A program made the translations under genes and the position numbers. A DNA stretch of 64,000 nt, taken from Blastomussa wellsi. Lineage: Eukaryota > Cnidaria > Anthozoa > Scleractinia > Plerogyridae. The notes beneath the pieces were generated by a model, which was not told the DNA's origin, searched no databases, and worked only from the letters and a program-made list of their open reading frames with translations. The number at the start of each line of letters is the position of its first letter. Position 1 is the stretch's first letter. This document shows, piece after piece, positions 61,901 through 63,639 of the stretch. Location: NCBI GenBank assembly GCA_947652115.1, contig OX393569.1:10187274-10251273 (forward strand), written 5' to 3'.

Positions 61901-62736
61901 ACTTTCACTGTCTATTTTTGCTCCTATTTTTGTCTACAAGATAAACATTTTATTCTCTTTTCACGACGTCTGGATAACACGAATTTAGGTTAGACGATAC
62001 TGCTGTAATCTACAAAACTAGAAACGACGATATCTAACCGTGACCTTGTCCGAAATGTCCGATTGCAATATACACGAGCAACTCTCTCTGTGCGAACCGA
62101 AGAACGATATGCAAAAACTTCTTGCCAAAAAGCTAACACTTGACTTATATGCATGAACACGAGGCAAAAAGGTTGCATAACTGAAACAATAGAGTTACGT
62201 AACAAAACTAGATTATGTAATGAACTAATGTCCACGCAAAGAAGGTAACAATGCTAAATTGTCTCATGACCAATTTTTACTGGTAAATTTTGTTTCATTT
62301 TTAGTGAATTTTCCGTGCCAGAAAAATTTATTTTTGCACATAATTTGAACAGATTTTGTTGAAGTATATTTCCAATACCAGGGCAGTGTAGTGGCGCGCT
62401 TACTGGAATATAATTGAAATTACATTGGCAAATCCAGTGATAAATACATGTATATGAGTACCCACTCATCCTTAACTGTCGGCAGTGCCACCACATTCAA
62501 AAATATACAGGTGCCATGGAGTGTTATATATAAATGACAGTGTTAACTCTGCGAAGTATTTAAAGAATATATTTATGGAGCATCATGTGTCACTGATCTG
62601 TAATAATAGGCTACAGTGAGTTGTCTCATTATTTGTATTGCTGGCATCTTGGTCTTTGCAGACCCCAAAATCAGGTGTAGAATCAGGTGAAAGTTATGAA
62701 GAGGAGGAAACCCAAATGAAACTCCAGCTTTCTGAG
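10822..62736 (+). CDS. SYCP2-like meiotic chromosome-axis gene, partial, multi-exon
   Basis: Exons at 10822-10932, 15789-15852, 15930-~16018, 16470-16636, 37908-38099, 38427-38636, 48430-48756, 55694-55886, 56238-56402, 56662-56744, 56853-56945 and 62662-62736 are each bounded by AG and GT (twice GC), stay open in one frame and have compatible phases. The first three translate to a PH-like fold region (FWVDFNFGSKSISLFV, SSWETVLIKAEIVEDY, DDFALLLKLK) followed by KIFGSP, the order I recognise from the Spt16-middle-like domain of SYCP2/SYCP2L. The remainder is lysine/serine-rich and low in complexity, as in the central part of SYCP2. That protein organises the lateral element of the synaptonemal complex in meiotic nuclei. 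Identity rests on one domain; the long region could belong to another axis protein. Missing exons within the long introns cannot be excluded. Confidence 0.55.
11121..11228. repeat. Ngaro 1 terminal direct repeat, 3' copy
   Basis: Starts AAACTGTTGCACTGTCCGG and matches 15264-15371 over 108 bases with about three differences by eye. It lies downstream of the recombinase in element orientation. Confidence 0.8.
11496..12147 (-). pseudogene. Tyrosine recombinase of Ngaro-like element 1
   Basis: Two overlapping frames. The first (12147-11830) has the region around the first catalytic arginine degraded (LGYTAFLCWDDLKDLRR, where the second Ngaro-like copy in this window has an arginine before WDDL). 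The second (11939-11496) holds KKQLKVIGLNPKQYGLHSLRSGEASSAAAA (partly quoted: HSLRSG is the His-x-x-Arg box) and NMYIKETEQALL with the nucleophilic tyrosine. Such recombinases integrate circular cDNA of DIRS-order elements without target duplication. The arginine-to-cysteine change and the frameshift make it inactive. Confidence 0.75.
12590..13427 (-). pseudogene. Reverse transcriptase of Ngaro-like element 1
   Basis: Frames 13427-12945 and 12979-12590 carry SPLGVVTN, RLILDLRYVNKFL, FNYKSGYHHVDI (motif A) and FTYLDDGAGS with the catalytic YLDD box, matching the second element residue by residue in spacing. A frameshift near 12960 separates motif A from YLDD. The protein stops at 12590 before any RNase H motif. 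Confidence 0.8.
13424..14121. mobile_element. 0.7 kb fold-back element inside Ngaro 1
   Basis: Left end CAACCGGGGCCACCCAACG continuing through CAGCCAATCACAAG is inverted at the right end. A second pair of complementary blocks lies further in (around 13575-13612 and 14006-14040, GATTGGTTACTTTCGATCC and its complement), giving arms of about 150-180 bases broken by indels. It has no coding capacity and separates gag from RT, so it post-dates the retrotransposon. A clear target duplication is not visible. Confidence 0.75.
14384..14848 (-). pseudogene. Gag-like protein of Ngaro-like element 1
   Basis: The frame has LKERNKHIMLAEKYGW, DSDDEKRIRQAVKESK and a zinc knuckle CFRCGRPGHFAKNC. The second element's gag (28413-27781) shares each block in the same order. 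The knuckle binds RNA in packaging. A following frame (14457-14245) continues the protein after a shift, and the fold-back element begins beyond it. Confidence 0.8.
15264..15371. repeat. Ngaro 1 terminal direct repeat, 5' copy
   Basis: Partner of 11121-11228, same orientation, upstream of gag in element orientation. Preceded on the plus strand by a run of T. Confidence 0.8.
15789..15852 (+). CDS. SYCP2-like exon (PH-like domain, middle)
   Basis: Acceptor TTTTTCCTATAG, donor AAAG|GTAATG; starts in phase 0 and ends with one extra base. Translates to KGSSWETVLIKAEIVEDYRLK, a W...V.I....V..Y strand-helix pattern consistent with the preceding exon. Confidence 0.65.
15930..16018 (+). CDS. SYCP2-like exon (PH-like domain, end), donor uncertain
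   Basis: Acceptor TTGATTTAG. The single base carried from the previous exon completes a glycine codon, then TNNDDFALLLKLKHAAADL and VTFASDDTC follow in frame. The frame stays open to a TGA at about 16060. The donor (16019, GTCAAT) is weak but is the one that gives the phase needed by the next exon; the end may be wrong by some bases. Confidence 0.5.
16470..16636 (+). CDS. SYCP2-like exon with KIFGSP motif
   Basis: Acceptor TTTAACCTTAG, donor AAG|GTAAGC. Two bases complete a split codon, then 55 codons stay open: SGKIFGSPNVQSTTGDSD and a serine/threonine-rich stretch. Ends in phase 0, matching the phase-0 start of the exon at 37908. Confidence 0.65.
16840..17147 (+). repeat. Possible solo LTR
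   Basis: Begins TGTGTAGTACAATT and ends GGGGCTACA, with a TATA-like TATTTATAC (about 17030), an AATAAA signal (about 17122) and a following TGGCGACAACC that resembles the Gypsy primer-binding context at 17598. A second copy is not in the window, so this is a candidate solo LTR or the 5' end of a deleted element. The stretch 17148-17480 after it holds no recognisable gene. Confidence 0.4.
17484..17594 (+). repeat. Gypsy 1 5' LTR, right part
   Basis: Starts around TCATCATTCACGTACCC and ends CTAATATGTTACA. Contains AATAAA within GCGAATAAACAG (about 17513-17524). About 105 bases align to 21617-21723 with a handful of substitutions. The true LTR start may be further left. Confidence 0.75.
17738..18211 (+). 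pseudogene. Gypsy 1 gag, capsid part
   Basis: From the ATG of MAATGLFG the frame has the features of Gypsy capsid: YMERMDMFFMAN, KRAIFLTEIGPEAYS, LLAPAKP, YNPLPLEIAESFYF and FIVALKKLSIHCNYG. It ends RDRFVWRWQRRTP in the wrong frame, while the next frame enters at MEMAEKN, the position where gag normally continues after about 30 more residues. A deletion at about 18180-18190 fused the two and shifted the frame. Confidence 0.8.
18184..21357 (+). pseudogene. Gypsy 1 pol: zinc knuckle, protease, RT, RNase H, integrase
   Basis: A 1057-residue frame. Zinc knuckles lie at residues 40-72 (CYKCSKVGHLASVC), protease motif DTAAD at 141, RT from about 270 with FSKLDLSHAYAQL, RNase H with CDASSYGLGA (Asp575) and TDHKPLL, and integrase with an HHCC finger (about 787-823) and the DDE triad Asp851, Asp904, Glu940 (spacing 35). 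The RT box reads CKQDD (425-429), with lysine where the catalytic-box tyrosine stands. Protease has DTA instead of DTG/DSG, which some Gypsy lineages share. After the TAA at 21355 the same frame is open to 21648 (TGHKNRYVHTDHL), so integrase is cut short by one stop. Confidence 0.9.
21617..21723 (+). repeat. Gypsy 1 3' LTR
   Basis: ATGTACCCAAGATG...CTAATATGCTACA matches 17484-17594. The codons of the post-stop pol frame run into it without a polypurine tract, suggesting loss of the sequence just upstream. Confidence 0.75.
21724..23588. other. Gene-free intron sequence
   Basis: No splice-flanked frame compatible with the surrounding exons and no recognisable mobile-element domain. AT-rich; an A-rich run (about 23372-23394) is the only simple repeat. 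Part of the 21 kb SYCP2-like intron. Confidence 0.45.
23589..24017. repeat. Ngaro 2 3' repeat block (B2, A2, B1)
   Basis: TTCTCACACACCTCTGGGAG... at 23589-23631 recurs at 23974-24017; between them 23816-23974 is the second copy of the 159-bp repeat of the 5' end. The interval 23632-23815 is unique in the window. Confidence 0.8.
24259..25355 (-). pseudogene. Tyrosine recombinase of Ngaro-like element 2
   Basis: The first frame (25355-24474) has a SAM-like DNA-binding region (SVSTINSALYGVSWVQ) and the first catalytic arginine in FFGFLRWDDL. The second frame (24504-24259) has LYSLHSLRSGGASAAAA (the His-x-x-Arg box) and KNNYIQESLDSLL with the nucleophilic tyrosine. One shift near 24510 separates them. 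All four catalytic positions are readable, so decay is recent compared with element 1. The enzyme would join circular cDNA to the chromosome. Confidence 0.85.
25356..25790. repeat. Spacer with degenerate GCCATAACAGCATC repeats
   Basis: Between recombinase and pol of Ngaro 2 the words GCCATAACAGCATCTG, TGCCCTAACAGC and relatives recur at least seven times at irregular 35-60-base intervals (about 25478-25790). No gene. Function unknown. Confidence 0.6.
25791..27902 (-). CDS. Ngaro-like pol: reverse transcriptase and RNase H
   Basis: Intact 703-residue frame. RT motifs: VNPLGVVKN, SRLILDLRYVN, FDYKSGYHHLDI (from 205), VLPFGLATGPYVFTKI and YLDDGAG (catalytic 274-277). RNase H follows with YSDASGLGWGG (Asp430), TFRELRA and HRTDNKNAEI. 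The C-terminal part has HTVDRFAS, a conserved block after RNase H in DIRS-order elements. The frame overlaps the end of gag by about 120 bases in another frame, so expression would need shifting or re-initiation. The longest intact mobile-element reading frame of the RT type in the window, with all catalytic residues present. Confidence 0.85.
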   Translation of the reverse strand: MTLVLVFAVFAPDTSPVTVEQLPQTTDQDNPIPLGSHQVINADTEKCLDSMLNNDQDVCQLMELQDLDPLSSVQVKGRLKENIAFWKDIGASKWVLSVIENGYYLPFISLPARRSFQNHPSVVQNQEFVCQELKKLLASGAVVEVRQEDLFVVNPLGVVKNASGKSRLILDLRYVNNHLRSCKFKYEGIPAASELFQKDDWVFTFDYKSGYHHLDIFAGHTAFLGCSFQLEGKLRYFKFTVLPFGLATGPYVFTKIQRTLVKHWRSRGFRIFTYLDDGAGGEQGFAEACSISESVRKDVRSSGFVANEEKSVWIPSQYLELLGFIVDLKAGTFLVPPRRVEALKQLLDIIIALSRLTGSLVSMSLAMGPVVRLWTRAMYRDICQAPCWDQLICLSSDSRSEVLFWKQNFDNSGYPIWAPSPKVEVLSYSDASGLGWGGFAVHINGKPAVGSWSEEESSRSSTFRELRAIRYVLESYSYDLRGKEVCHRTDNKNAEIIMSVGSPVPDLHREAVLVYKLCRELNIRLSVEWVSRDNNGIADELSRLEDATDYMLDPKCFRYIDQLWGPHTVDRFASIKTRQLVRYCSRFRNPGCEASNALTVSWSQDNNWIFPPPLLIPKVLRHMSAGHEYGTLIAPEWPSALWWPLLVDRSGAWKSFIKDCLRIEPYQGIFLSGSAASSIFTSGIPSFAVLAFKICFDNLVEST
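27781..28637 (-). pseudogene. Gag-like protein of Ngaro-like element 2
   Basis: The N-terminal frame (28637-28377) is arginine/serine-rich (RRSRSHSSRRSRSRSP). The main frame (28413-27781) has LIERNKHICIAQKYGW, SDSDDEKKIKKAVKECK and a zinc knuckle CFRCFRPGHLARDC. A single-base shift near 28420 separates the two. The same blocks occur in 14848-14384. Confidence 0.8.
28681..28839. repeat. Ngaro 2 5' repeat A1
   Basis: GCTCAAAAATAAACGTCAGC to the AAGTACAAC border; identical to 23816-23974 except one base. Upstream of gag in element orientation. Confidence 0.9.
29280..30241 (+). pseudogene. DIRS gag-like ORF1
   Basis: ATG at 29280 opens a frame with TAG at 29403, then KLSADFSKLTTHLGRICEHL, a TAA near 29850, and a C-terminal frame (to 30241) with CSEVTVTRVNPDIWAPLN, RCMANLQQTLQKA and DVLALLGHAAHELSHLRR. 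The last block is the conserved part of ORF1 in DIRS elements. A poly-T insertion at 29638-29651 also breaks the frame. No zinc knuckle is seen. Confidence 0.65.
29625..29664. repeat. Poly-T insertion flanked by a 14-bp direct repeat
   Basis: TCGGAAGAAGACAT (29625-29638) is followed by a T run and then repeated at 29651-29664. Removing one copy and the T run restores an uninterrupted frame in the surrounding gag. It looks like a target duplication around an insertion that consists only of poly(A) on the other strand. Confidence 0.75.
30440..31635 (+). pseudogene. DIRS reverse transcriptase
   Basis: Frames 30288-30734 and 30766-31635 join with a shift near 30735-30765. The second has FMASVDLKDAYYSVPI (motif A), CLPNGLYCAPRKF, AYIDDMYLQG (catalytic YIDD) and LEFLRFILN. 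It ends with LTTDASKLGWRA, the first RNase H aspartate. Motif spacing is that of DIRS-order RTs. Confidence 0.8.
31697..32323 (+). pseudogene. DIRS RNase H and connecting region
   Basis: Frame with IDSTTVVAVINHMGTSHSD (RNase H aspartate), NIQADLESR (the usual HN.ADxxSR box, altered), IGLFASTLNAQFPQY and WSVLKFYAYPPFSII. A frameshift precedes it at 31635-31690. No methyltransferase is recognisable. Confidence 0.7.
32350..33234 (+). pseudogene. DIRS tyrosine recombinase with altered His box
   Basis: After a start region (SGTSKQYQTYLKRWKKYC, 32370-32433, then a stop) the main frame (32554-33234) has LLTGQRCQTL (first Arg), a beta region TKPLKPVTIS, FSGNSARSVFTS and YYNKRV with the nucleophile. 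The box GNSAR replaces the normal GHSxR, so the histidine is asparagine here. It integrates circular cDNA in active relatives. Confidence 0.75.
34398..34674. mobile_element. MITE with long inverted arms next to the DIRS end
   Basis: AGAATTCTAAAATT...CACCAGTCAGGAA (34398-34470) is inverted at 34600-34674. The arms are about 85 bases with few mismatches. Parts of the right arm (CATGAGAAGCATG, minus strand) also match the left end of the DIRS element beyond 29074, so this may be a truncated relative of that terminal repeat rather than an independent family. Confidence 0.6.
34675..35783. other. Mostly gene-free; one small ORF 35281-35514
   Basis: The only candidate is a 77-residue frame at 35281 starting with a hydrophobic stretch (FLIVVTIALILVKF) that could be a signal peptide. 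It has no splice context I can confirm and no known domain, so it is noted but not called as a gene. Confidence 0.3.
35784..36537. mobile_element. Outer fold-back element interrupted by another MITE
   Basis: TCTCGTCCCCAGAG at 35784-35797 continues, after the inserted element, as CAGAGCCCGCTTTTCGTG (from 36482), and the right arm GAAAAGCGGGCTCTGGGGAC closes it at about 36513-36535. Removing 35798-36486 restores a small perfect-looking hairpin element. Confidence 0.65.
35798..36481. mobile_element. CAGGG-ended MITE with 5-bp target duplication
   Basis: Ends CAGGGTCCGAAATT and AATTTCGGACCCTG are inverted; CAGAG flanks both sides (35793-35797 and 36482-36486). Subterminal words with GGCGAC recur near both ends. 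Non-coding. End type and duplication length are shared with the element at 52497-53762. Confidence 0.75.
36538..37597. other. Gene-free intron sequence
   Basis: AT-rich, no open frame with splice sites in phase and no repeat ends recognised. Confidence 0.45.
37598..37780 (+). repeat. SINE copy 2
   Basis: TTGTGTTCTTGGGCAAGACAC, CTCTCCACCCAGGT, GGTATCGG and GGGGGGTAACCCT occur in the same order as at 48018-48245. The head is poorly preserved. Confidence 0.6.
37908..38099 (+). CDS. SYCP2-like exon, GC donor
   Basis: Acceptor CATTTTGTAG, 64 codons in phase 0/0 and donor GAG|GCAAGT, a GC-AG splice site with otherwise perfect consensus. Lysine-rich: KEHSKEVQTKRNPVTRASKR and LQTKTPPKE. No domain. 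Confidence 0.65.
38427..38636 (+). CDS. SYCP2-like exon
   Basis: Acceptor GAATGTTAG, 70 codons, donor GAG|GTAAGT, phases 0/0. Serine/lysine-rich (SKSTSSGKSLPSAFNVSS, KSRKAIREKVFARDHSRS). Confidence 0.7.
38637..39219. other. Gene-free intron sequence
   Basis: AT-rich with a TTG microsatellite (about 38998-39012). Nothing else seen. Confidence 0.45.
39220..41180 (+). pseudogene. Decayed RT of a tyrosine-recombinase-type retrotransposon
   Basis: Plus-strand pieces in several frames. The clear part (40418-40985) has RGTSIKDFIPKEEYTLHYAT, LMAKHDLKHTFDICPV (motif A), YYVDLCLPFGLCSSPFLFN and a catalytic box altered to HLDDY, then CLVFLGILIDAN and, after a shift, VGKLNFACRITPAGQ. This RT type with an HYLDDF box is common in cnidarian and fish DIRS-order elements. 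The upstream part (39220-40400) resembles a gag-like proline/serine-rich ORF but has many stops. No recombinase follows, because an unrelated LINE tail begins at about 41190. Confidence 0.55.
41190..41690 (+). mobile_element. 5'-truncated CR1/L2-type LINE tail
   Basis: The frame to 41455 ends with LRLPRVRTNWGKRTFFYQ and ASKDWNNLDNDIKNSKSLSS, the C-terminus of LINE reverse transcriptases (F.YQ..K.WN.L). It is followed by a 3' untranslated region with GGGCCCCACTGAAAACCGCC and a terminal ATT microsatellite (41676-41688). Only the last 90 residues are present, the usual result of incomplete reverse transcription. Confidence 0.75.
41691..42198. other. Gene-free, with a repeated TTTTTCGGTTCCGT word
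   Basis: The phrase TTTTTCGGTTCCGT, often with ATGGGAAC nearby, occurs at about 41907, 41948 and again at 42569, suggesting a dispersed or tandem repeat around the BED-like exon. No gene on either strand other than that exon. Confidence 0.4.
42199..42347 (-). CDS. First exon of a BED-finger/hAT-type gene
   Basis: The minus-strand ATG at 42347 opens MASGAKKKKYDSVSLKTFKR, then WSFSDNFTVETDDEG and LLKCKICSEHFT, followed by a donor GTGAGT (complement of 42193-42198). The W...F followed by C-x-x-C resembles the start of a BED-type zinc finger in hAT transposases and their domesticated relatives. The remaining exons are not found within the window on this strand, so it is an orphan exon. Confidence 0.5.
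43320..43610 (+). pseudogene. Possible upstream exon of the 43.7-47.4 kb gene
   Basis: The frame from 43320 begins with a hydrophobic segment (SLFQVVLVFFLVC) and CVVCGKKSQ; a second frame after about 43540 supplies CEGCRRAVQEHRC. Together the cysteines have zinc-finger spacing, but a shift separates them. It lies 0.1 kb before the clear exon at 43729 and may be part of the same gene. Confidence 0.35.
44386..44606. repeat. Long palindrome in the intron
   Basis: AAAAAATTGTTAGTCAAC at the left (from about 44391) is inverted at the right (to about 44600), and the arms stay complementary for about 95 bases through AATAAAAAGTGCCATATTT, CTGTAGAGGCCAGA and GGGCATAGCCCTT, leaving a loop of about 15 bases near 44488-44502. 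This would fold into one hairpin. Confidence 0.85.
44508..44534 (+). ncRNA. Hammerhead-ribozyme-like core in the palindrome's right arm
   Basis: CTGATGA (44508-44514), a short stem-loop AGGGCTATGCCT (44515-44526), GAAA (44527-44530) and CGTC (44531-44534) reproduce the hammerhead core exactly. CCA before and TGG after can extend stem I. The stem III position is minimal, as in Penelope-type hammerheads. On the left arm the complement is mutated (CTGATAA). Confidence 0.55.
45711..47350 (+). pseudogene. 3' part of the same uncharacterised gene, many frame breaks
   Basis: Pieces in changing frames: SIVPTIGPLRISLNSREHIV and KPWRISLILEIVYGCWTL (45813-46106), KFSRFKDVEYGTLFNLLDNY and IRICIMFTCLRQRH (46116-46370), DDLRKKAKSIFQ (46457 on), a cysteine-rich segment (about 46858-46995, C.KC..P and HCDNSLC) and finally WLMPPYVSQ with GGSNACTVISVL (47100-47200). 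The last motif looks like a cysteine-centred catalytic or binding site. No function is assigned. Confidence 0.45.
47351..48017. other. Gene-free; CAGGG-type repeat end at 47593
   Basis: CAGGGCTCATAATTAA followed by words with GTCGCCATTTTGCGACC resembles the left end of the CAGGG-ended element at 35798, but no matching right end is found. Confidence 0.4.
48018..48245 (+). repeat. SINE copy 3 (best preserved)
   Basis: GTTGTGTTCTTGGGCAAGAC, CTCTCCACCCAGGTGTATAA, GGGTACCGGCAAAATACTGC, GGGGGGTAACCCTGCGATG and GCATCCCATCCAGGGGGAG in sequence. Longest of the three copies. Confidence 0.65.
48357..48376. repeat. TA dinucleotide microsatellite
   Basis: Ten or so TA units just upstream of the exon at 48430. 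Confidence 0.9.
48430..48756 (+). CDS. SYCP2-like exon, largest in window
   Basis: Acceptor TTTCTTTTTAG, 109 codons in phase 0/0, donor GAG|GTGTGT. A basic start (ITPARRREPRSGKRRSIGS) is followed by serine-rich and acidic stretches (TSEEDNDENREEP). No known domain; the composition fits the disordered middle of an axis protein. Confidence 0.7.
48757..49261. other. Gene-free intron sequence
   Basis: No open frame with splice context and no repeat recognised. Confidence 0.45.
49262..49747 (-). pseudogene. Gypsy 2 protease-RT connector
   Basis: APGHPSMIGCQQAQELGI, YEDCFDKLCQFPGDQYHIE and VVHSPRTVPVHILPLYKAEL lead into the first RT residues (MISDDIITEVT), after which the frame leaves Gypsy sequence. 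It is separated from the protease part by about 0.9 kb. Confidence 0.7.
49671..50590. mobile_element. 0.9 kb segment inserted in Gypsy 2
   Basis: Gypsy codons stop at 50590 (going down) and resume at about 49670. The segment begins CAGGGCTGAAAATAACGG at 49672, a CAGGG-type end, and is AT-rich without a gene. The other end is not a clean inverted copy, so it may be truncated or a different element. Confidence 0.4.
50507..51553 (-). pseudogene. Gypsy 2 zinc knuckle and duplicated protease domain
   Basis: Zinc knuckle CTYCKKTGHFQKVC near the start, an acidic linker (NDDEETSDSSS, CDEDEGSDPE), then a protease-like block of exactly 100 residues present twice in frame: KINDKHSIQLKVDMYRIGAD...FTIVESPVTMTGQVRF (abridged). 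The active-site region reads VDMYRIGADTC; the usual DTGADTC is interrupted by extra residues in both copies. The frame ends soon after with unrelated residues. Confidence 0.8.
50591..51190. repeat. Exact 300-bp tandem duplication
   Basis: Units 50591-50890 and 50891-51190 are identical in every line I compared. The period is a multiple of three, so the frame is kept. Confidence 0.95.
51471..52196 (-). pseudogene. Gypsy 2 gag
   Basis: From the ATG at 52196: MDKFTIPSMDWSTPGDIHKR, LFKQKCSLIFDGPLSNK, RLLLLWAGDRGLEIY and the second frame piece EESTRVQMQVIRPGDLNSEL (51695-51471). Capsid-type helices of a Gypsy gag. A shift near 51849 separates the pieces. Confidence 0.7.
52392..52495 (-). repeat. 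Gypsy 2 LTR remnant
   Basis: Sequence upstream (minus sense) of the primer-binding site. It is cut at 52496 by the CAGGG-ended element, so its full length is unknown. Confidence 0.45.
52497..53762. mobile_element. 1.27 kb CAGGG-ended element with 5-bp target duplication
   Basis: Left end CAGGGCTTGAAAAA and right end TTTTTCGAGTCCTG are inverted, and further in both ends share the words GGGCAAGTAAC / GTTACTTGC. AAAAT flanks both sides (52492-52496 and 53763-53767). The frames inside are short and unconvincing, so it is non-autonomous. Confidence 0.7.
53768..54650 (-). mobile_element. RTE-like LINE remnant 2 with internal deletion
   Basis: The minus strand from about 54210 gives MAVLSAKTKTRIGFWNMRTM and HETGKLAQV (endonuclease start), then jumps at about 54130 directly to RT C-terminal codons (LPTTEEFTYLGSTVRYDGG, LNKARNAFRMLNNVW; 54125-53856) and to MTESDLNKLSTFHTKNLRRI (about 53850-53790). 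Roughly 2 kb of ORF2 is therefore missing. Upstream lies a leader with tandem monomers. Confidence 0.75.
54403..54575. repeat. 70-bp tandem monomers in LINE 2 leader
   Basis: Units starting GGTTTGAGATTGGAG (54403), GGTTTGGAATTGGAG (54473) and GGTTTGGAGTCAGAG (54542, partial), each with CTTCTCCTAG and CATCTACCC-like words. Tandem 5' monomers can serve as LINE promoters. Confidence 0.75.
54656..54739. repeat. 42-bp direct repeat, two copies
   Basis: ACACGCCTTTACACTGTATA...GATAACCTG at 54656-54697 is repeated without change at 54698-54739, just past the 70-bp monomers. Confidence 0.9.
54740..55693. other. Gene-free intron sequence
   Basis: Codon-like stretches with several stops at 55108-55440 could be a decayed gene, but no domain is recognisable. 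Confidence 0.4.
55694..55886 (+). CDS. SYCP2-like exon, GC donor
   Basis: Acceptor TATGTTTCAAG, donor CAG|GCAAGT (GC-AG). Phase 0 start, ends with one base. Lysine-rich: DKVKSRQGFGLKKLKERKKG and NQRTQKPKARQKTKEQVTKS. Confidence 0.65.
56238..56402 (+). CDS. SYCP2-like exon
   Basis: Acceptor TTTCTATGTAG; the carried base completes a glycine codon. KKRADNTMKKPGQSTKAKQQ, then acidic YDENEPNISYDESGDSQENQ. Donor GAAG|GTGAAA is weak, but its phase (one base) is exactly what the next exon needs. Confidence 0.65.
56662..56744 (+). CDS. SYCP2-like exon
   Basis: Acceptor TTGCATTCTAG, donor AAA|GTAAGT. Two bases complete a valine codon, then FEGSGYVTECYVEEASPVFE and SYTPVAK; ends in phase 0. Confidence 0.7.
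56853..56945 (+). CDS. SYCP2-like exon
   Basis: Acceptor GTACTTTTAG, 31 codons MRRPDSKEYSTNEDRMYVSK and NRLNRGLQHKS, donor AGT|GTAAGA, phases 0/0. Confidence 0.65.
56946..57524. other. Gene-free intron sequence
   Basis: G-rich stretch at 57095-57150. No gene or repeat border recognised. Confidence 0.4.
57525..57690. mobile_element. Short palindromic MITE
   Basis: GGTAATAGGACT...CTGTAATCATACTTGTGATTAA...TCGGAC is answered by GTCCGATTTTGTTAATCACT, ATGATTACAGACTGAATT and AGTCCTATTACC. The arms are about 75 bases around a short centre. Non-coding. Confidence 0.75.
57691..58339. other. Gene-free intron sequence
   Basis: No gene. It lies beyond the 3' end of Gypsy 3 and might contain its LTR, but a second LTR copy for comparison is not visible. 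Confidence 0.4.
58426..59227 (-). pseudogene. Gypsy 3 integrase
   Basis: HEGHQGLVKTRSLLHSKVQF and CIPCQ form the HHCC finger, RIDFCGVAGHYVLVGIDDYS holds the first catalytic Asp, and after shifts SLWPEANGEVE holds the catalytic Glu (PxANGxVE), followed by MYQFLCNYRAAPI. The block with the second Asp is missing between 58661 and 58641. Confidence 0.75.
59351..59785 (-). pseudogene. Gypsy 3 RNase H
   Basis: ILLVDASPVGLGAMLTQDGK (first Asp), SYASKALCSVDRHYSQIKR, KALAIMWGCHQF and VVTDHKPLLSIFN, the standard Gypsy RNase H motif series. The conserved glutamate position reads lysine (QIKRKALA for QIEREALA). Confidence 0.8.
60040..60674 (-). pseudogene. Gypsy 3 protease connector and reverse transcriptase start
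   Basis: FQNYPSLFSGLGKMKNVEVK and VKPIHQSHRR precede RT; after a shift, AKMFSKLNLNQGCHQLVL (motif A with Asp replaced by Asn), TFSTHLGLYRYKCLSFGANA and AAEKFQDVI. The catalytic YxDD part is further down (about 60030) in another frame. Confidence 0.75.
61019..61381 (-). pseudogene. Gypsy 3 gag zinc-knuckle part
   Basis: CFNCGESWPHDAKAGCPA and KCNSCKNIWPLC give a CCHC-type pair, the second altered (histidine and last cysteine displaced). Upstream frame is proline/serine rich. Confidence 0.6.
61401..62661. other. Gene-free intron sequence
   Basis: Poly-G run at 61640-61650 and otherwise AT-rich unique sequence. No splice-flanked frame seen before the exon at 62662. Confidence 0.4.
62662..62736 (+). 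CDS. SYCP2-like exon
   Basis: Acceptor GGTCTTTGCAG, 25 codons TPKSGVESGESYEEEETQMK and LQLSE, donor GAG|GTAAGA, phases 0/0, in agreement with the exon ending at 56945. Confidence 0.65.
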
Positions 62737-63639
62737 GTAAGAGAATATTTCAATTGACTTGAGTGGTGTTCCTGTATCAAGCAAATCTCTTTTGTGCAAG
62801 ACTGGCGGGTTGAATCATCCAAATTTTCTTTTTGGGTTGGAGTTTCAAAAAATTCCCCATCTCCAGCTGGGTCACTGTCTAACCTTTAAAACAATTCCGA
62901 CCTATAGCTAACAACCCTGGGAGTTGTTGCCTTCTAGGTTGGTGGTGGAAGTTCAGTTGTCAAACAGATGCTTGGCTACCATATAGTAATTTAAAAACAG
63001 TCATCTGGTTTCCATGACAGTTCAGCTTGACAGATAAGGCAAAATTTGACTTTCTCGACCCTCTGCAGGTCACATGTATGGTGACTATAGACATCGATGA
63101 AAAATAACATAATTTTATACTGACAGATGCTTGGATTTTGGTCTTCATCATGAGGAAAAGCGCAAAATCAGCACAACTTTAATTCTTTTACCCTCCTGAG
63201 AAAAGTAGATGGAAAATCTGAAAAAATCAAACCTGACACAGATGCTTTAGAAGCTAATATGTGTACCTACCTGCCATCCACCATCTCCAGTACTTTTGTG
63301 ATTCCACCAAAAAGAACAATAGATTTTCATTCAACCTTTCCTTGATGCAATTTTGAAATAAAAAGGGGGGTCATGGTATTCATTAAGAAGTAGGAATATT
63401 CCCCAATTGTCAGCTTTCATAAACGTTTTCATTTTCACCGTTCTCTGTACAAAATTTTTGAGAGCAGAAAAATAAGGAGAAAGCAAACTCAAACTTGCCT
63501 GGAGTTTGGATGAAAGTGTACCAATTATTATTTTTTGCAAAGACGATTTAAATAATCTTTAAGCATTTTTGAAAACTTGCTACGAAATGCCATCTCTCTA
63601 TATTTAGACTTTTAGCCGAGTATGGAAAAGAAGAGCAAC
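62737..63639. other. Gene-free intron sequence
   Basis: No gene or repeat border recognised. Confidence 0.4.
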
